Shown: positions 10,835-22,944, numbered from the stretch's first letter. The stretch is DNA of 64,000 bases from Dactylorhiza incarnata (GCA_033032865.1 JAWHQI010000148.1:825501-889500), one strand, 5' to 3'. Notes: generated by a model not told the origin, from the letters alone. Program-made: numbers and translations.

Positions 10835-12247
10835 AGCTTTTGCTATTCCAGGGCAAAAGTAAGAGAGATCTATACGGGATTAACATAAGTTCTAATTTTT
10901 GGCTATCGTTTTATTTTAATCATAAGAGACTGAAAAATAAAAATTCGGAGTAATAAGAGTTAAGTCCTAAATTATGCAAATGATTTAAGTAGAAGAAATG
11001 TCCTGGCCAAAAGACTTCTTAATTAACCAAATAGCAAACAAAATTGCAATCATTAGTAAACGAGATTAGATCGAAATTATAATAACCTTTGTTTAAAGAA
11101 ACATAAAGGAAAAATATAAGTTACTAATTATGCTCTCAAATGATTTTTTGAATTAAAACTAGAAACAATAATTTGGTTAAGGGAAAAGGGGGTAAAAAGC
11201 CTTGGCAAATAGAAGAGTACTTGGATTAGGGGTGATGAATTGTATCATCTCACCCCTCTTATAAAGTTTCCTTTGACTCCCATCGTTGGTGTACGAGGGA
11301 CGAGGGAAAATTGACCTTTTTAATTAACCCAATGCCTGTGTTTACGGAATTTGCAATTCCCATTGACATAGGATTTCTTTTAACAAATATTGGGTGCCTA
11401 TGTTTACGGAATTTTTGTATTCCCATTGACATAAGATCTTTTTTTTTTTTTTTTTTTCTTCTTTTTGTGTTTTTGCCATGCTAAATTGGTGTATACAAGG
11501 GGTTTTCAAGAGAAATTCTAGAATAATAAAAAAAAGTTTTGAGAGCAACCTTAGTAAGTTGAGTATTCCTAGATTCCTGAAGACATAAAGTAGGGATAAT
11601 TGCAGTCTAAAGTTGTTTTGCTAACATAATACACATGTCTCTATTTTAGCTAGTAGAAGTAGTGCTTGATAACAAAGTCTCTATTTAAATTAAAAACACA
11701 AGATATTCTTTAAAACTTAACCCCGAACATTTAAATCTATCGATCTTAGATAAACAAACAAATAGTAAAACTAGCGATTATGAAAATCCACAAACATATA
11801 CTCTCGAAACTAAATGCTTTAAGAATAAAAGTAAAGTAGGGTTTATTATTTTTGGAGTTTTTTCTTTTATTGTTTTTTTGTTTTTTTGTTTTTTTTTTAT
11901 TTTTTTTTTTTTTGTTGTTTTTTTTTTCAACTACAAAAACTACAAAAAATACATATTTTTTTTTTTTTTTTTTTTTTTTTTTGAAAACGGGAAATACACC
12001 CCCATACGTAAAACCCAACATTGTCCCCAATGTTGTAATGTAAGTATGAAGAAGAGAAAATAACAATGCAATATATACAAAAGGAAAAAGGAAGCAAAAA
12101 GGCTTCCCTGAAGTAAAGCTGGCGGGGTCGGAAGAAACCCTACAACAATAGAGAAAAAACATAATAAAAATATTAGATAAATATGGGGTGCCTCCCACGA
12201 GCGCTTTGTTTACCGTCGCGTAGCTTGACGCATTTGGCGTGGTGAGA
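10835..12247 (-). other. Noncoding region between pol and 3' LTR
   Basis: 1.4 kb without a convincing gene. Holds a 62-bp spaced direct duplication (GTTTACGGAATTT...CCCATTGACATA at ~11338 and ~11400), a 19-base T run (11439-11457), a 27-base T run (11956-11982) and T-rich tracts at 11873-11930. On the minus strand AACATTGGGGACAATGTT (about 12017-12034) is an inverted repeat, followed by the second purine tract TATGGGGGTG (~11998-12007). The 150-codon frame here is carried by poly-Lys/Asn low-complexity sequence. An env-like ORF, present in some Athila elements, is absent. Confidence 0.7.
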
Positions 12248-12985
12248 TTATAAATTGAGGAGGGTTAAAGATTCTGTGTGTCCGTCCACCGGATCGCCCG
12301 CAAGATATAGTTTTAAACGGTGGCCGTTGACTTTAAAATCGCCTTTTTTGGGGTGAGAGATAAGAACGGTCCCATACGGCCAAACCTCTTTGACTGCAAA
12401 GGGGCCGGACCAGCGGGATTTGAGCTTACCCGGAAAAAGACGAAGACGTGAATTATAAAGAAGGACAAGATCGCCCGGCGCGAAAGTTTTTGGAAATTTA
12501 ATTTTTCGATCGTGGTAGAACTTAGAACGCTCCTTATAAAATTTATTACTCTCATAAGCGTTCGCACGCCATTCATCGAGTTCATTGAGTTGGAATTTCC
12601 TATTCTCGGAGGCTAAGTTCGAATCGAGATTTAAAAATTTTAAGGCCCAAAAAGCGCGGTGTTCTAATTCTACCGGTAAATGGCACGCTTTGCCGTAGAC
12701 TAATCGATAGGGCGTACAACCGATAGCGGTCTTGTATGCCGTACGATACGCCCATAACGCGTCGTCGAGTTTTGAGGACCAATCCTTCCTATTTAAAGAG
12801 ACTGTTTTTTCCAGAATGCGTTTTATCTCGCGATTTACTACCTCTACTTGGCCGCTCGTTTGGGGGTGATAGGCGGTGGCGAGCTTATGCGTGACGCCGT
12901 ATTTAGATAAAATTTTTGAAAACTGGGCATTGCAGAAGTGCGTGCCCCTATCACTTACTATTGCACGGGGCGTGCCAAAGCGAGA
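12248..12985 (-). pseudogene. Integrase C-terminal half, frameshifted from gag-pol
   Basis: In the frame one base off the main ORF, reading continues without a stop for ~245 codons to TAA at 12248-12250. It contains the integrase core's second Asp (VSDRGTHF) and the catalytic Glu region ([11 protein letters not shown]), then the [12 protein letters not shown] and [18 protein letters not shown] blocks and a terminal GPF-type segment ([20 protein letters not shown]). No chromodomain follows. It is separated from the upstream frame by one extra base in an eight-base A run (minus strand; plus 12992-12999). So either the copy is broken here or the run is miscounted. Confidence 0.85.
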
Positions 12986-15900
12986 AAATAATTTTTTTTA
13001 GAAAATGGACGACGACTCGCGCATCATTGGTGGGCAGAGCTTGCGCTTCCGCCCACCTAGATACATAGTCGACCGCCACTAAGATATAGCGATTATTAAA
13101 AGAAGGAGGTAGGGGGCCTACAAAGTCTATGCCCCACAAATCGAAAATTTCGCATTCTAAATAAAAATTTTGGGGCATCTCGTCACGACGGGAGATGTTA
13201 CCCGACCGCTGGCAGCTATCGCATATACTCACAAAAGTGTGAGCATCCTTAAAGAGAGTGGGCCAATAAAAGCCTGACTCTAACGCTTTCCGCGCGGTCC
13301 GGTTGGCTTGATAATGCCCTCCAGCCGGCCCCTCATGGCAGTGTCGCAATATTTGCGCACCCTCCTCGCTGGAAACACACCTTCGTATCACTTGGTCTGC
13401 GCAGACTCGAAAGAGAAAGGGGTCCTCCCAAAAGTAGTTTTTTAAGTCAGAGAAGAATTTCTTCTTCTGCTGAGTCGAAAAATCTTTTGGAAGGACCCGC
13501 GCGACTAAATAGTTCGCGTAATCTGTGAACCAAGGGGTAGAAGAAGTTTTGGTATTATTTATGATGAAAAGGCGCTCCTCAGGAAATCGATCGTCTATTT
13601 CGGGTTCGACGAGCGCTTCTGCGACGGGGTGTTCTAAACGTGAGAGGTGGTCGGCTGCTAAATTTTCAGCCCCCTTCTTATCCCGGATCTCTAAGTCAAA
13701 TTCCTGTAAAAGGAGGATCCATCGAAGTAAGCGAGGCTTAGCATCAACTTTGGCCAAAAGATATTTCAAGGCGGAGTGATCAGTGAAAACGATTACATGT
13801 GAAAGGGTTACGTAGGGTCGGAATTTATCAAAAGCAAAGATGACGGCGAGAAGTTCCTTTTCCGTTGTGGTGTAGTTAGCCTGTGCGGCATTGAGTGTGC
13901 GAGAAGCGTAATATATTGGATGAAAATATTTATTTACGCGTTGGCCTAAGACAGCTCCTACTGCGATATCGCTCGCGTCGCACATAATCTCAAACGGAAG
14001 AGACCAATCTGGCGCCACCAGAATTGGAGAATTGATAAGTTGCTTTTTAATAAAATTAAACGCCTCTACGCAGGCCGTGTCAAAAATGAATGGGGAATCT
14101 TTTTCCAGGAGGTGAGTTAGCGGTTTGGTTATTTTTGAAAAATCTTGAATGAACCGCCGATAAAAACCTGCGTGGCCAAGAAAACTTCTAATTGATTTGA
14201 CGTTCGAAGGAACAGGAAGTTGTTCAATTATAGCGACTTTGGCCTTATCGACCTCCATCCCCTTGGAAGAAATTTTATGGCCGAGGACTAAACCCTCTCG
14301 GACCATGAAGTTGCATTTCTCCCAGTTCAAGACTAAGTTTGTCTCCTCGCACCGTTGGAGGACTCTATCTAAATTTTTTAAACAATTTTTAAAAGAGTTT
14401 CCAAAGACGGAGAAGTCATCCATGAAGACTTCCATTATGTCTTCTACTAGCTCGCCAAATATTGCCAGCATACATCTTTGGAATGTAGCTGGCGCGTTAC
14501 AGAGGCCAAACGGCATCCTCCGATATGCGAAGGTGCCGAAAGGGCAAGTAAAAGTCATTTTTTCTTGGTCCTCGGGTGAAATAGGGATTTGGAAAAATCC
14601 CGAGAGACCATCAAGGAAGCAATAAAAAGGGTGACCGGAGAGACGCTCTAAGATTTGATCAATAAACGGTAACGGAAAGTGGTCTTTTCTGGTGGCATCG
14701 TTTAGTTTTCTGTAGTCGATGCACACCCTCCAACCCGTAACAGTACGAGTTGGGATTAATTCGTTATTCGTGTTTGCCACGACCGTTATACCGCCCTTTT
14801 TCGGGACGACTTGTACGGGGCTTACCCACGTATTGTCGGAAATAGGATAGATAATCCCCGCATCAAGGAGTTTAATAATTTCAGTCTTAACGACTTCCCG
14901 CATGTTCGGGTTAAGTCGTCGTTGAGGCTGAATTGTTTTGCGGGGGTTTTCTTCGAGAAAAATTTTGTGGGAGCAGAATGAGGGGTTAATTCCCCTGATA
15001 TCGGAAATTTGCCATGCAATTGCACGGCGATGTTTAGATAAAACTTCAACCAATTCGGATGTTTCTGAATCAGTTAAAGTAGAAGATATTATAACCGGAA
15101 GCTTTAAGTTCGCGGCTAGAAAAGCATATTTTAGATGGTCGGGGAGTTGCTTAAGCTCCAAGACCGGAGGTTCTTCGTAGGAAGTGGAGATTTTTAAATC
15201 TTTCGAGTCGAAAGGCTCGAAAGGCGAATCTGGCGGTAATTCTTCTAAAGGAGGTTGATTCGCCAGATCCGAATCGTCTATCATTAAGGATAGCAATTCT
15301 GAAAGAGAAGAACACTCGTCCACAAACGCGGATTCCAAATTGAAACAGGAATCATCATTCGATAGTGAGTTCCGCATGGAGGGGTTGATATGTAAAGTAA
15401 CTTCGTCGTCTCCAACTCGAAGGAGGAGGCGACCGTTACTGACATCGATTAACGCACGGGAGGTTGCGAGAAAGGGGCGACCGAGGATGATGGGTACCTC
15501 GACGTCCTCCTCTATGTCCAGGATGACAAAGTCTACCGGGAATATAAACTTGTCAACCATGACCAGAACATCTTCCGCTACCCCGATTGGGTACTTTACC
15601 GAGCGATCCGCGAGTTGGATGCTCATTTTTGTCGGACTCGGGACGCCTAAATTGAGTTTTTTGAAAAGAGAAAAAGGCATCAAATTGATGCTGGCGCCTA
15701 AGTCTGCAAGAGCGTACTTTATTAACATATTGCCAAAGAGACACGGGATGGAGAACCGTCCCGGGTCGTTTAGTTTTGGCGGCAATTTGTTAAGGAGAAC
15801 AGCCGAACATTCCGCATTAAGGGAAACACGCGAAACATCCTCGAGTCGCTTTTTATTAGAAAGCAACTCTTTAAGATATTTCGCATATTTCGGCATTTGG

Positions 15901-17510
15901 GAGAGTGCCTCGCAGAAGGGGACGTTTATTTGAATTTGTTTTAAAATACGCAAAAAGTTTTGATAATTTTCGTCCTCCTTCTCTTTATTAATTTTAGACG
16001 GGTAAGGAATTCGAGGACTCGAAACATTTGGCACAACCGGAGAAGCTGGAGCAATTAGAATCGAAGAAGAGGGTGGAGGGGTCGGAGGCGAAATGCATAC
16101 CTTAGGCTCAACCCGCAATGGGGAGACGACCTCCTTGCCGCTTCGAAGGGTTATAGCGTTGGCATTTTCCCTTGGGTTTGGCTCTGTATTCCCTGGTAAA
16201 GCTCCGTATGGCCGCTCGGAGACCATCTTTGCAAGTTGTCCAACCTGGTTTTCCAAGCTTTTAATTGATCCGGTAAGATTCCGGATATTTGAATCGTTGG
16301 ACGCGATGTATTTAGACAAAATATCTTCGAGCGGCGAAGGTTTTGGAGGAGGAGGCTGGAATCCCTGCGGAAATCCTTGCGGAAATCCCTGAGGATTCAT
16401 ATTTTGGGGCCTCTGAGCATTGTTAGGATTGCTCCAGGAGAAATTAGGGTGGCTCCTCCAACCTGGATTATAAGTATTACTATACGGGTTGTTATTAGGG
16501 TTGAAGGGGGGCCTAACCGGATTACCGAGGTAATCCACCGATTCTTCGATTACGTTATTATTATTATTATTATTATTCCAAGCGGGAGTGGAGGAGGAAA
16601 CAGTCATCTCTGCCACCTGCTTACTTAGCCGCTCTACCTGTGAGGCTAAGAAAGTAGTGGCGTCCACTTCAAAAAGACCAGCCGGTTTAGTAGGACGCGA
16701 CCTTGGCACGTTCCATTGGTACGCATTCATGGCCATTTCGTCGATCAGAGCTTGAGCGGTCTCTGGGGTTTTGTTGTTTAACGTTCCCCCGGAAGCCGCA
16801 TCAATCATCTGCCGTGTAGAAAAATTTAAACCATTATAAAACGTTTGGACCTGTAGCCAAGTTGGTAGCGCGTGATGAGGACACCTACGCAAATATTCCT
16901 TAAAACGCTCCCAAGTCTCATAAAGAGACTCGGAATCGAATTGCACAAAGGATGTGATATCCGTGCGTAGTTTTGCGGTTTTTGACGGAGGAAAATACTT
17001 AGTTAAGAAAAATTCCGTCAATTGGGCCCACGTGGTTATGGACCCTCTCGGAAGAGAAGTCAACCATGATTTGGCCTTTGACCGTAGCGAAAATGGAAAT
17101 AAGCGTAAACGAATGGCGTCATCAGTGACGCCATTAATTTTAAAGGTGTCGCATATTTCTAAAAAGTTTGAAAGGTGCTGATTTGGGTCCTCATCTGGCA
17201 AACCGTCGAACTGAATCGACTGTTGTACCATTTGAATTATGCTGGATTTTATTTCAAAATTATTATTATTAACTGACGGGCGAGTAATACTGGATCCTGT
17301 ATCTTCCAAATTCGGCCGGGCATAATATGCCATGGTCCGGGCCGGGGCCGCATTTGGAATTGGATCGCCCATATTTACAGTATCTCTGATTGACTCTTCG
17401 GGGGTTTCGAGTAAGTTTTGATCACGAGATCGGATGCGCTCACGAAGAGTGCGCTCGATTTCGGGGTCAAAAGGAATAGTCGAATCGTCCGAGGAGTTTC
17501 CTCGGGTCAT
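12951..17510 (-). CDS. gag-pol: Athila gag-pol polyprotein (1519 codons, ends early in integrase)
   Basis: Encodes the capsid protein and replication enzymes of the retrotransposon, acting in cytoplasmic virus-like particles. Gag capsid region lies at ~residues 85-290 ([36 protein letters not shown]), followed by Asn/Pro-rich linker with an (ATT)n-encoded poly-Asn near 16553-16577. No CCHC zinc knuckle is visible, unlike the related gag at 62462. Protease: ADLGASINL near residue 600. Reverse transcriptase: [22 protein letters not shown] and FMDDF near 1029. RNase [14 protein letters not shown] near 1175 and [10 protein letters not shown]. Integrase: zinc-binding H-H-C-C (HCHEG...HY...CDSCQ) near 1390 and first catalytic Asp ([11 protein letters not shown]). 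The last ~11 residues are out of frame owing to the A-run insertion. Start Met at 17508-17510 follows a 200-bp leader. Confidence 0.95.
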   Translation of the reverse strand: MTRGNSSDDSTIPFDPEIERTLRERIRSRDQNLLETPEESIRDTVNMGDPIPNAAPARTMAYYARPNLEDTGSSITRPSVNNNNFEIKSSIIQMVQQSIQFDGLPDEDPNQHLSNFLEICDTFKINGVTDDAIRLRLFPFSLRSKAKSWLTSLPRGSITTWAQLTEFFLTKYFPPSKTAKLRTDITSFVQFDSESLYETWERFKEYLRRCPHHALPTWLQVQTFYNGLNFSTRQMIDAASGGTLNNKTPETAQALIDEMAMNAYQWNVPRSRPTKPAGLFEVDATTFLASQVERLSKQVAEMTVSSSTPAWNNNNNNNNVIEESVDYLGNPVRPPFNPNNNPYSNTYNPGWRSHPNFSWSNPNNAQRPQNMNPQGFPQGFPQGFQPPPPKPSPLEDILSKYIASNDSNIRNLTGSIKSLENQVGQLAKMVSERPYGALPGNTEPNPRENANAITLRSGKEVVSPLRVEPKVCISPPTPPPSSSILIAPASPVVPNVSSPRIPYPSKINKEKEDENYQNFLRILKQIQINVPFCEALSQMPKYAKYLKELLSNKKRLEDVSRVSLNAECSAVLLNKLPPKLNDPGRFSIPCLFGNMLIKYALADLGASINLMPFSLFKKLNLGVPSPTKMSIQLADRSVKYPIGVAEDVLVMVDKFIFPVDFVILDIEEDVEVPIILGRPFLATSRALIDVSNGRLLLRVGDDEVTLHINPSMRNSLSNDDSCFNLESAFVDECSSLSELLSLMIDDSDLANQPPLEELPPDSPFEPFDSKDLKISTSYEEPPVLELKQLPDHLKYAFLAANLKLPVIISSTLTDSETSELVEVLSKHRRAIAWQISDIRGINPSFCSHKIFLEENPRKTIQPQRRLNPNMREVVKTEIIKLLDAGIIYPISDNTWVSPVQVVPKKGGITVVANTNNELIPTRTVTGWRVCIDYRKLNDATRKDHFPLPFIDQILERLSGHPFYCFLDGLSGFFQIPISPEDQEKMTFTCPFGTFAYRRMPFGLCNAPATFQRCMLAIFGELVEDIMEVFMDDFSVFGNSFKNCLKNLDRVLQRCEETNLVLNWEKCNFMVREGLVLGHKISSKGMEVDKAKVAIIEQLPVPSNVKSIRSFLGHAGFYRRFIQDFSKITKPLTHLLEKDSPFIFDTACVEAFNFIKKQLINSPILVAPDWSLPFEIMCDASDIAVGAVLGQRVNKYFHPIYYASRTLNAAQANYTTTEKELLAVIFAFDKFRPYVTLSHVIVFTDHSALKYLLAKVDAKPRLLRWILLLQEFDLEIRDKKGAENLAADHLSRLEHPVAEALVEPEIDDRFPEERLFIINNTKTSSTPWFTDYANYLVARVLPKDFSTQQKKKFFSDLKNYFWEDPFLFRVCADQVIRRCVSSEEGAQILRHCHEGPAGGHYQANRTARKALESGFYWPTLFKDAHTFVSICDSCQRSGNISRRDEMPQNFYLECEIFDLWGIDFVGPLPPSFNNRYILVAVDYVSRWAEAQALPTNDARVVVHFLKKIIFSLWHAPCNSK

Positions 17511-17734
17511 AAATTAAAAAACAATATTTTTGGATTTTCTGTTTTATTATTATTATATATATATATTTTTTTAATATAAGTTTTTATATTTATATAATTT
17601 TTTTTTATTAGTTTTGTAACCTCTTTTTTTTTTGTGCCCCTTTTTTTTTTAATATATAGATAAGGAATAAAATTAATAGCAGTTCCTACTTTCAAATAAC
17701 AACACAAACGTCCCCGGCAACGGCGCCAAAAACT
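17511..17734 (-). promoter_or_regulatory. Leader with tRNA-Asp-type primer-binding site
   Basis: On the minus strand TGGCGCCGTTGCCGGGGA (17711-17728) sits 6 bp inside the 5' LTR. It is complementary to the 3' end of plant tRNA-Asp (CCCCGGCAACGGCGCCA), as known for Athila. The rest of the leader is A/T-rich simple sequence. Confidence 0.93.
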
Positions 17735-20299
17735 TGATGATTACTTGGGCTTCTTCTTTTTGTTTTATAAATAAAAGATAACCTTTATATTAAGAGTTTA
17801 GAATTGGCGGATATTTTCGAAGAGTCTCGCAAGTACTCCTACTTTGAGAAATTAACCGTTATCCTATCGAAGGATAGAAGTAGCGATCTTTTTCTTCTTT
17901 CGGAATATTGACAATTACGCTTCGGCTACAATGCCGAATTCTATTGAATTGAATAGTAGAGAAGGAGAGTTTTGCACTAAATGAGTTTGAAAAGCTGTGT
18001 TTGAATTTTTAGTCCAAATTAATCATTTGATAAAGGCAAGTATACCTTATCGCAAGTAATACAGGATATTTTTAGAAAATATCGGGATCGTATATTTCCG
18101 CGGGTCGTGTTGATTATGCTACTTCGAGGGACGAACTATTATTTTATCGGAATAATATTTTTAGTTGATTTAACTAGAGTTCTAAATGATAAAATGCGAA
18201 AGATGATTTAAGCGATTTACTAGAGTTCTAAGTGATGAGAAATATAGCGCGCGACGTCGAATTACCTTGAGACGAAAATAGATTTTTCGTAGAATTAAAA
18301 GTGATGACTTTTCAAAATATTAAGATGACTTGGCCGTGGAGGTTCCATAATTATGAACGCTCCTCTCTCGAGGGTACGCCCACCTGAGATTATGAATATT
18401 CGACCGAACTCTCGTTCTACAATCGAATGTTCTTAATACTCGCTTTATGTTGCGAACCCCGCTATTGGGTTTTTATTTCCAATTCGGAAGAGTTACCTCG
18501 TCCTCTCTCGAGGGTAGAGCGCACTTCTCTTTACCCGTGAGTGATCAGTCCGCACACACGAGCCTCTCGGCTAACTAGGTACGAAAACGGAAATGAAAAC
18601 CACACATCGATTATGTGGCTCCACTCAACGTGATTCTCGGGTAAACCTTAAGCGTTAATTATTTTAGAAAGAGATGTTTTAATTTTTATAGAAAAACTAT
18701 TTTTGTGTCCCAATGCTCTTCGACGTCGTGCGCTAAAGGAAATTAGCCACTCATCGGAATGGAGACGGCATTATCGGTTGAAAAATACATGTTTGATAAT
18801 TAAAGCGGATATAAGCGGATAAAAAGGAAATAAAAAGACTTATATAAAAACAGTAATAATATCCGTCCCAACCACCTTAAACAAGTGCTAAAAAGTTCTT
18901 AGCCTCTTATTTAAGAAGGGGGTGGTATAGAAATGAAAAGACTTATAAAGGTGCAGAAATAATATCCGTCCCAACCGACTTAAATAAGTGCTAAAGTAAA
19001 TTAGCCTCTTATTTGAGAAGGGGGTGGTATATAGAAATGAAAAGACTTATAAAGGTGCATAAATAATATCCGTCCCAACCGACTTAAATAAGTGCTAAAG
19101 TAAATTAGCCTCTTATTTGAGAAGGGGGTGGTATATAGCAGTTATATAAAGACTGAAATAAAAACTAAGCTACAAAAAAGGAAAATACTATCTCATACAC
19201 GCACACACTCTAAAAGAAACTGAAAAAGAAAGCGTTTAAAACGAAAGCGATAAAATAAGGCGAAAAAAAGAAAACGATAAAACTATTTTATGAAAGCTTG
19301 TAAATCTAAGCTATGAAAACAGTAAACCTAGATTATGAAAGCAATAAAACTAACTATAAAAGCAATAAAACTAAATTATGAAAGCAATAAAGCTAAACTC
19401 ATACACGCACACACACTAACATTAATAAAAAGAAGATGATCCAAATGAGAAAAACATCATTTTATTTCTGAAATCAGCATTACAACTAGACTAGGAAGAC
19501 GAAAAAAAACTACAAACGAACTTAAACTGAATTGCAGAAGAGAAGCTCACAATCACTCAAAAGAACTCACAATACAACAAAAACCACTCAAAATTTGGAT
19601 GAAAATTACTTCAGCCGAGCCCCTCTATTTATAGGGAAAATTTGAGTTTTACACGCCCTAGGTCACGGGCGTGACTTGAATGTCACGGCCGTGACTTAGG
19701 GCGTGACATTTGCTCGGCTGTATTCGCCGCCTTCTGGAAGGTCTGGCCGTCAAACATGGCTGCACACGGGCGTGACTTGGTATGTCACGGGCGTGACTTG
19801 GTGAGTCACGGGCGTGACTATGGGTGGCTGATGTCGGCAGCATGGGTGCGGCTTCGAGATGTGATGCGCTGGCGGCTCACGGGCGTGACTCTGCTGGAAC
19901 ACGGGCGTGACTTGTAGAGTCACGGGCGTGACTTGATCAACTCTTCGAGATTTCACCTGAAAACGGCTGCCAGCTGGAAATTTGGCTTTTAAAATTACAC
20001 GCCCTTGGTCACGGGCGTGACCTCGGGCGTGACTTGAGCGATTTGTCGGGATTTGATCTGAATTGAGCCGTCCCGTTGATATTTGATCTTTAAAATTACA
20101 CGCCCTTGGTCACGGGCGTGTCTGAGGGCGTGACCTGTGAAAATTTTGCAAAAAATTGCAAAAACAAAAATAAAACTAAGTTAGAAACCAGAAATAATAA
20201 AGAAGCAATTTATTCATTAATTTACATAGAAAATTCACAATATTAATTAAAACTATACTAATACTTATACCAAAAATACATATTTTTTATTACTTATCA
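17735..20299 (-). repeat. 5' LTR of Athila element
   Basis: Second 2,565-bp LTR; right TSD ATGTG follows at 20300-20304. Contains the 103-bp triplet (18851-19136), TATA box and motif array. This LTR would drive transcription leftward. Confidence 0.97.
19626..20131 (-). promoter_or_regulatory. 5' LTR promoter: TATA box and palindromic motif array
   Basis: TATAAATA on the minus strand at 19626-19633 is preceded (to the right) by ~10 copies of CACGGGCGTGAC, including the exact palindrome GTCACGGCCGTGAC at ~19682. The nearest copy ends ~17 bp from the TATA box. The motif is not present elsewhere in the element. Short apparent frames here are by-products of the repeats. Confidence 0.82.
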
Positions 20300-20304
20300 A
20301 TGTG

Positions 20305-20550
20305 CTTTGAAATTTTATTCTAGATTTGATGTGTGAAAGTAATTATAAGATCACAATCTTAATGTTGTTGTTACTATTTCATTACATATGTCATTTGTTT
20401 TGATTATTTTACTTATATACTTTTATCAAAACACCTTATGCACACATCATTGTTTTTCATAAAGCTTCTACTCATGAGAATTGGGTCCTAATGCAAAATT
20501 ACACAATTATCTACAAACTTAGGTAAAAGCACTATATTGCAATGCATGAT
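20305..20550 (+). mobile_element. C-plus segment between two nested insertions
   Basis: Matches the reverse complement of ~34305-34545. Noncoding interior of C. Confidence 0.8.
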
Positions 20551-21946
20551 TGTTGGAACCCTAGTTTTGATTTGAGTCAGGATCCATCTTTATGGTCTAA
20601 ATTTCTATCATAACACATCTTGTATAACTTAGATCAAATCCCATTAAGACAGAAGACTAAGAAAATAATATAAGGTAAACTGCGATCGACGAAATATCTC
20701 TGAAGCTGCGATCGACGAAAAGCTAGCAGCGCTCGACGAAATATCTCTGAAGCTGCGATCGACGAAAACTAGTAGTGCTCGATGAAATATCTCTAAAGCT
20801 GCGTTCGACGAAAACCTAACAGCGCTCGACGAAAGTTCATTCTACAGCTAATCAATGATCAGATCGACAAACGTCGAGCTCAGCCCGACGTACTTCAAGC
20901 TGAGATCGATGAAATATTATCAGCTTTATAAAATTTCATTTCTCAGCTCGACTAAAATTCTATATGTTGTCAGATTGGATAAAGCAATATTTTGAATAGT
21001 TTCTATCTATATATTGCTGCCCTTCTATTGTATGAATTGTCACTGCCTCACATTAATGATATAGCCGTTGCAGAACAATTAATGATATAGCCGTTGCAGA
21101 ATGATTAATGATATAGCCGTTGCAGAATAACTTAAATTAAAGATGACAGTTTATCTTCTCGAGGAGTCCAGTTGATAAAAGAGACTTTCCTTTCCCGTCA
21201 AGAATAAGATGATAAGAGAGAAGCTCTTCAGATTACAATAAACAGAGAAAGCAAAAAGAAGATAGAGATAAAGAACAACATATTTTTTATCTATCTTGCT
21301 TGCTAACTCTTCTCTGCAGATTATCTTCATCCTAAGACACTTAATGAAGATCATTTGCTCAGGATCTCAACTGCAGAAGAAGAAGAAAGGAGTTACTACA
21401 TTCTAGAGAAGAAGCTTCCTCACCTGATCATCAAACACTAATCAAATCAGGGGGAGCTCTTCAACATCATCAAGGATCCACTAGAGTCTTCTCTAAAAGA
21501 GAAGAACAATATATTTTGTTTTCTTTCAACTGTATAAAGGGTTATAACTCCCTTCAAAAGTTACACCCATTGGTGTCAGGGCACCTGAACAAAAACCTGT
21601 AGTTTGGTTAGAGCACCTGATCAAAAGCTCCTTGTTGTGTGGACACCTGATCAAAACCCCCTTGGTGGCAGGGCACCTAATCAAAAACCTGTAGTGGAAT
21701 CCTACCAAGTGTGGTAGAAGAGTAGACGTACCCAGGTTTAGTGGGAAACTACTATAAAATCTTTGTGTCCTCTGTGTTGTGTTTATTTTCTGTATTGTGC
21801 TGTGTGCTTTGTTTTTATTTTGTTTTATAACTCACTCTGCAATACACATATAAGTATCACTTTTTTTAATTTCGCTATAAAATTAAGTGAAAAACTTTTT
21901 AATACTCTATTCACCCCCCCCTCTAGAGTAAATCTAAGATCTAACC
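20551..21946 (+). repeat. 5' LTR of D
   Basis: Begins TGTTGGAACCC. The right end, shortly before the primer site, is estimated (~21946, CTAAC). Carries a GCGATCGACGAAA motif array, three 27-bp repeats (ATTAATGATATAGCCGTTGC, 21051-21130) and CACCTGATCAAAA repeats at 21580-21700. Confidence 0.8.
20677..21015 (+). promoter_or_regulatory. D LTR motif array and TATA boxes
   Basis: Repeated GCTGCGATCGACGAAA and GCGCTCGACGAAA (core CGATCG/TCGACGAAA), alternating with ATATCTCT(G/A)AAGCTG, span 20677-20915. TTTATAAAA (20926) lies ~10 bp after the last copy, and TATATATT (21008-21015) is a second TATA candidate. Confidence 0.65.
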
Positions 21947-21957
21947 TCCCTTATAAT

Positions 21958-21968
21958 TGGTATCAGAG
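21958..21968 (+). promoter_or_regulatory. Primer-binding site of D
   Basis: TGGTATCAGAG, the copia-type site complementary to the 3' end of initiator tRNA-Met. Confidence 0.9.
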
Positions 21969-22053
21969 GGTTGTTGATTGTATACAGGCTAACACCTAAA
22001 TCAAAAAGATCAATTAGATCTTAAATTTATATTAGAGTTTTTTATACTTTTTT

Positions 22054-22536
22054 ATGGCACAAGAAGAATTTTCAAGCATTAGACCACCAATCTGTAATTT
22101 GAATAAATTTCCTTTATGGCAAGCTAGAATTAGATTATATATGAATTCAATAGATGAAGAAATTTATAATTCTATCCTGACAGGACCTCCAACTTCACCA
22201 ACATCAACAGATGCTCAAAAGAAGCTGAAAAGTGTTGATGCCAAGGCTATGGATATATTAGCTCAAACAATGTCAAATGACATTTTTCAAATAGTTGCTT
22301 ATTGCACTTCAGCAAGAGACATCTGGAACTCCCTCACAAGAATGGTAGCTGAATCTTCTTCCACCTCAAGTGATTCAGATACAGAATCATCATCTAGTTC
22401 AAGTGAAGAAGAAGAAGAACAAAAAGCTAAAGAATTCTGCATGATGGCCATAAATGGCTCAAACCACAACTCAGATACAGAATCTAAATCTGATGAAGAT
22501 GAGGTAATTTCAAGTTTTGATTTTACTTCTGAATAA
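22054..22536 (+). CDS. gag: Copia-type gag (N-terminal part) of D
   Basis: 160 codons starting 85 bp after the primer site. The protein begins with the copia gag signature (LNKFPLWQARIRLYM, then AKAMDILAQTMSNDIFQIV and ARDIWNSLTRM), forming the UBN2/gag capsid-type fold. It then runs into a Ser/Glu/Asp-rich acidic tract and stops. The continuation, in another frame (22555-22869), is a coiled-coil-like stretch (KEIKSLRKELTEINN, SEEQIISLKNK), so the native gag has been broken by a stop/frameshift near 22534. No zinc knuckle is visible. As part of D it would supply capsid protein only if repaired; probably nonfunctional. Confidence 0.8.
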   Translation: MAQEEFSSIRPPICNLNKFPLWQARIRLYMNSIDEEIYNSILTGPPTSPTSTDAQKKLKSVDAKAMDILAQTMSNDIFQIVAYCTSARDIWNSLTRMVAESSSTSSDSDTESSSSSSEEEEEQKAKEFCMMAINGSNHNSDTESKSDEDEVISSFDFTSE

Positions 22537-22554
22537 TTCAAATCAGATTATAAA

Positions 22555-22869
22555 TTGCTATGTACAGATTTAATAAAATTTGAGAAAGAAATCAAATCTC
22601 TCAGAAAAGAGTTAACAGAAATAAACAATTTAACTTCTGAAAATACTAAACTTAAAGAAGATTTGAAAACATCCGAAGAGCAAATTATCTCTTTGAAAAA
22701 TAAGTCAATTAAGGCTGAAATGTTTGAACAATCTCTTAAAGGGAGAAGTACCAAACTAATGAATATCACAAGCACTATAAATGCCAGATTAAATGGCAGC
22801 AAACTTGGCTTAGGATTTTCATCTAATCTATCTCATATTCAAAAGAAAAATACTCTACTACATCTATAA
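22555..22869 (+). pseudogene. Gag coiled-coil continuation of D
   Basis: 104 codons rich in Leu/Lys/Glu heptads (LIKFEKEIKSLRKELTE...), typical of the region after the gag core in SIRE/Tork-like copia elements. Separated from the gag frame by a stop codon and a frame change. No start context. Confidence 0.6.
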
Positions 22870-22944
22870 AATTTGTCTCTGCTAAGGAAAAAGAAGTAGC
22901 AGAAGACTCTATAGAAATAGCTGAAATTTTTTGTGTTCAACAAA

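Larger units (their letters stand above)
8254..20299 (-). mobile_element. Complete Athila-type Ty3/gypsy retrotransposon
   Basis: 12,046 bp, minus strand, 5' LTR on the right. Two 2,565-bp LTRs (TG...CA), tRNA-Asp-type primer site, one long gag-pol frame, polypurine tract and a 5-bp TSD. I found only two base differences between the LTRs and no indels, so the insertion is very recent. Lineage call rests on reverse transcriptase wording ([30 protein letters not shown]), the tRNA-Asp primer site, very long LTRs and lack of chromodomain. No env-like frame is visible between pol and the 3' LTR. The integrase region carries one frameshift. Confidence 0.96.

Noticed and set aside
11746..12198. 150-codon minus frame in the Athila 3' region as an env-like gene
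   Set aside because: Length depends on long A/T runs giving poly-Lys and Asn; covers the conserved hairpin/purine-tract region, so noncoding is simpler.
13525..16628. Plus-strand frames opposite the Athila gag-pol
   Set aside because: Shadows of the 1519-codon minus-strand gene; no domains recognised.
19651..20131. CRISPR-like array of short palindromic repeats
   Set aside because: Repeats are irregularly spaced, variable, and lie in a eukaryotic LTR promoter with no spacer regularity or cas genes.
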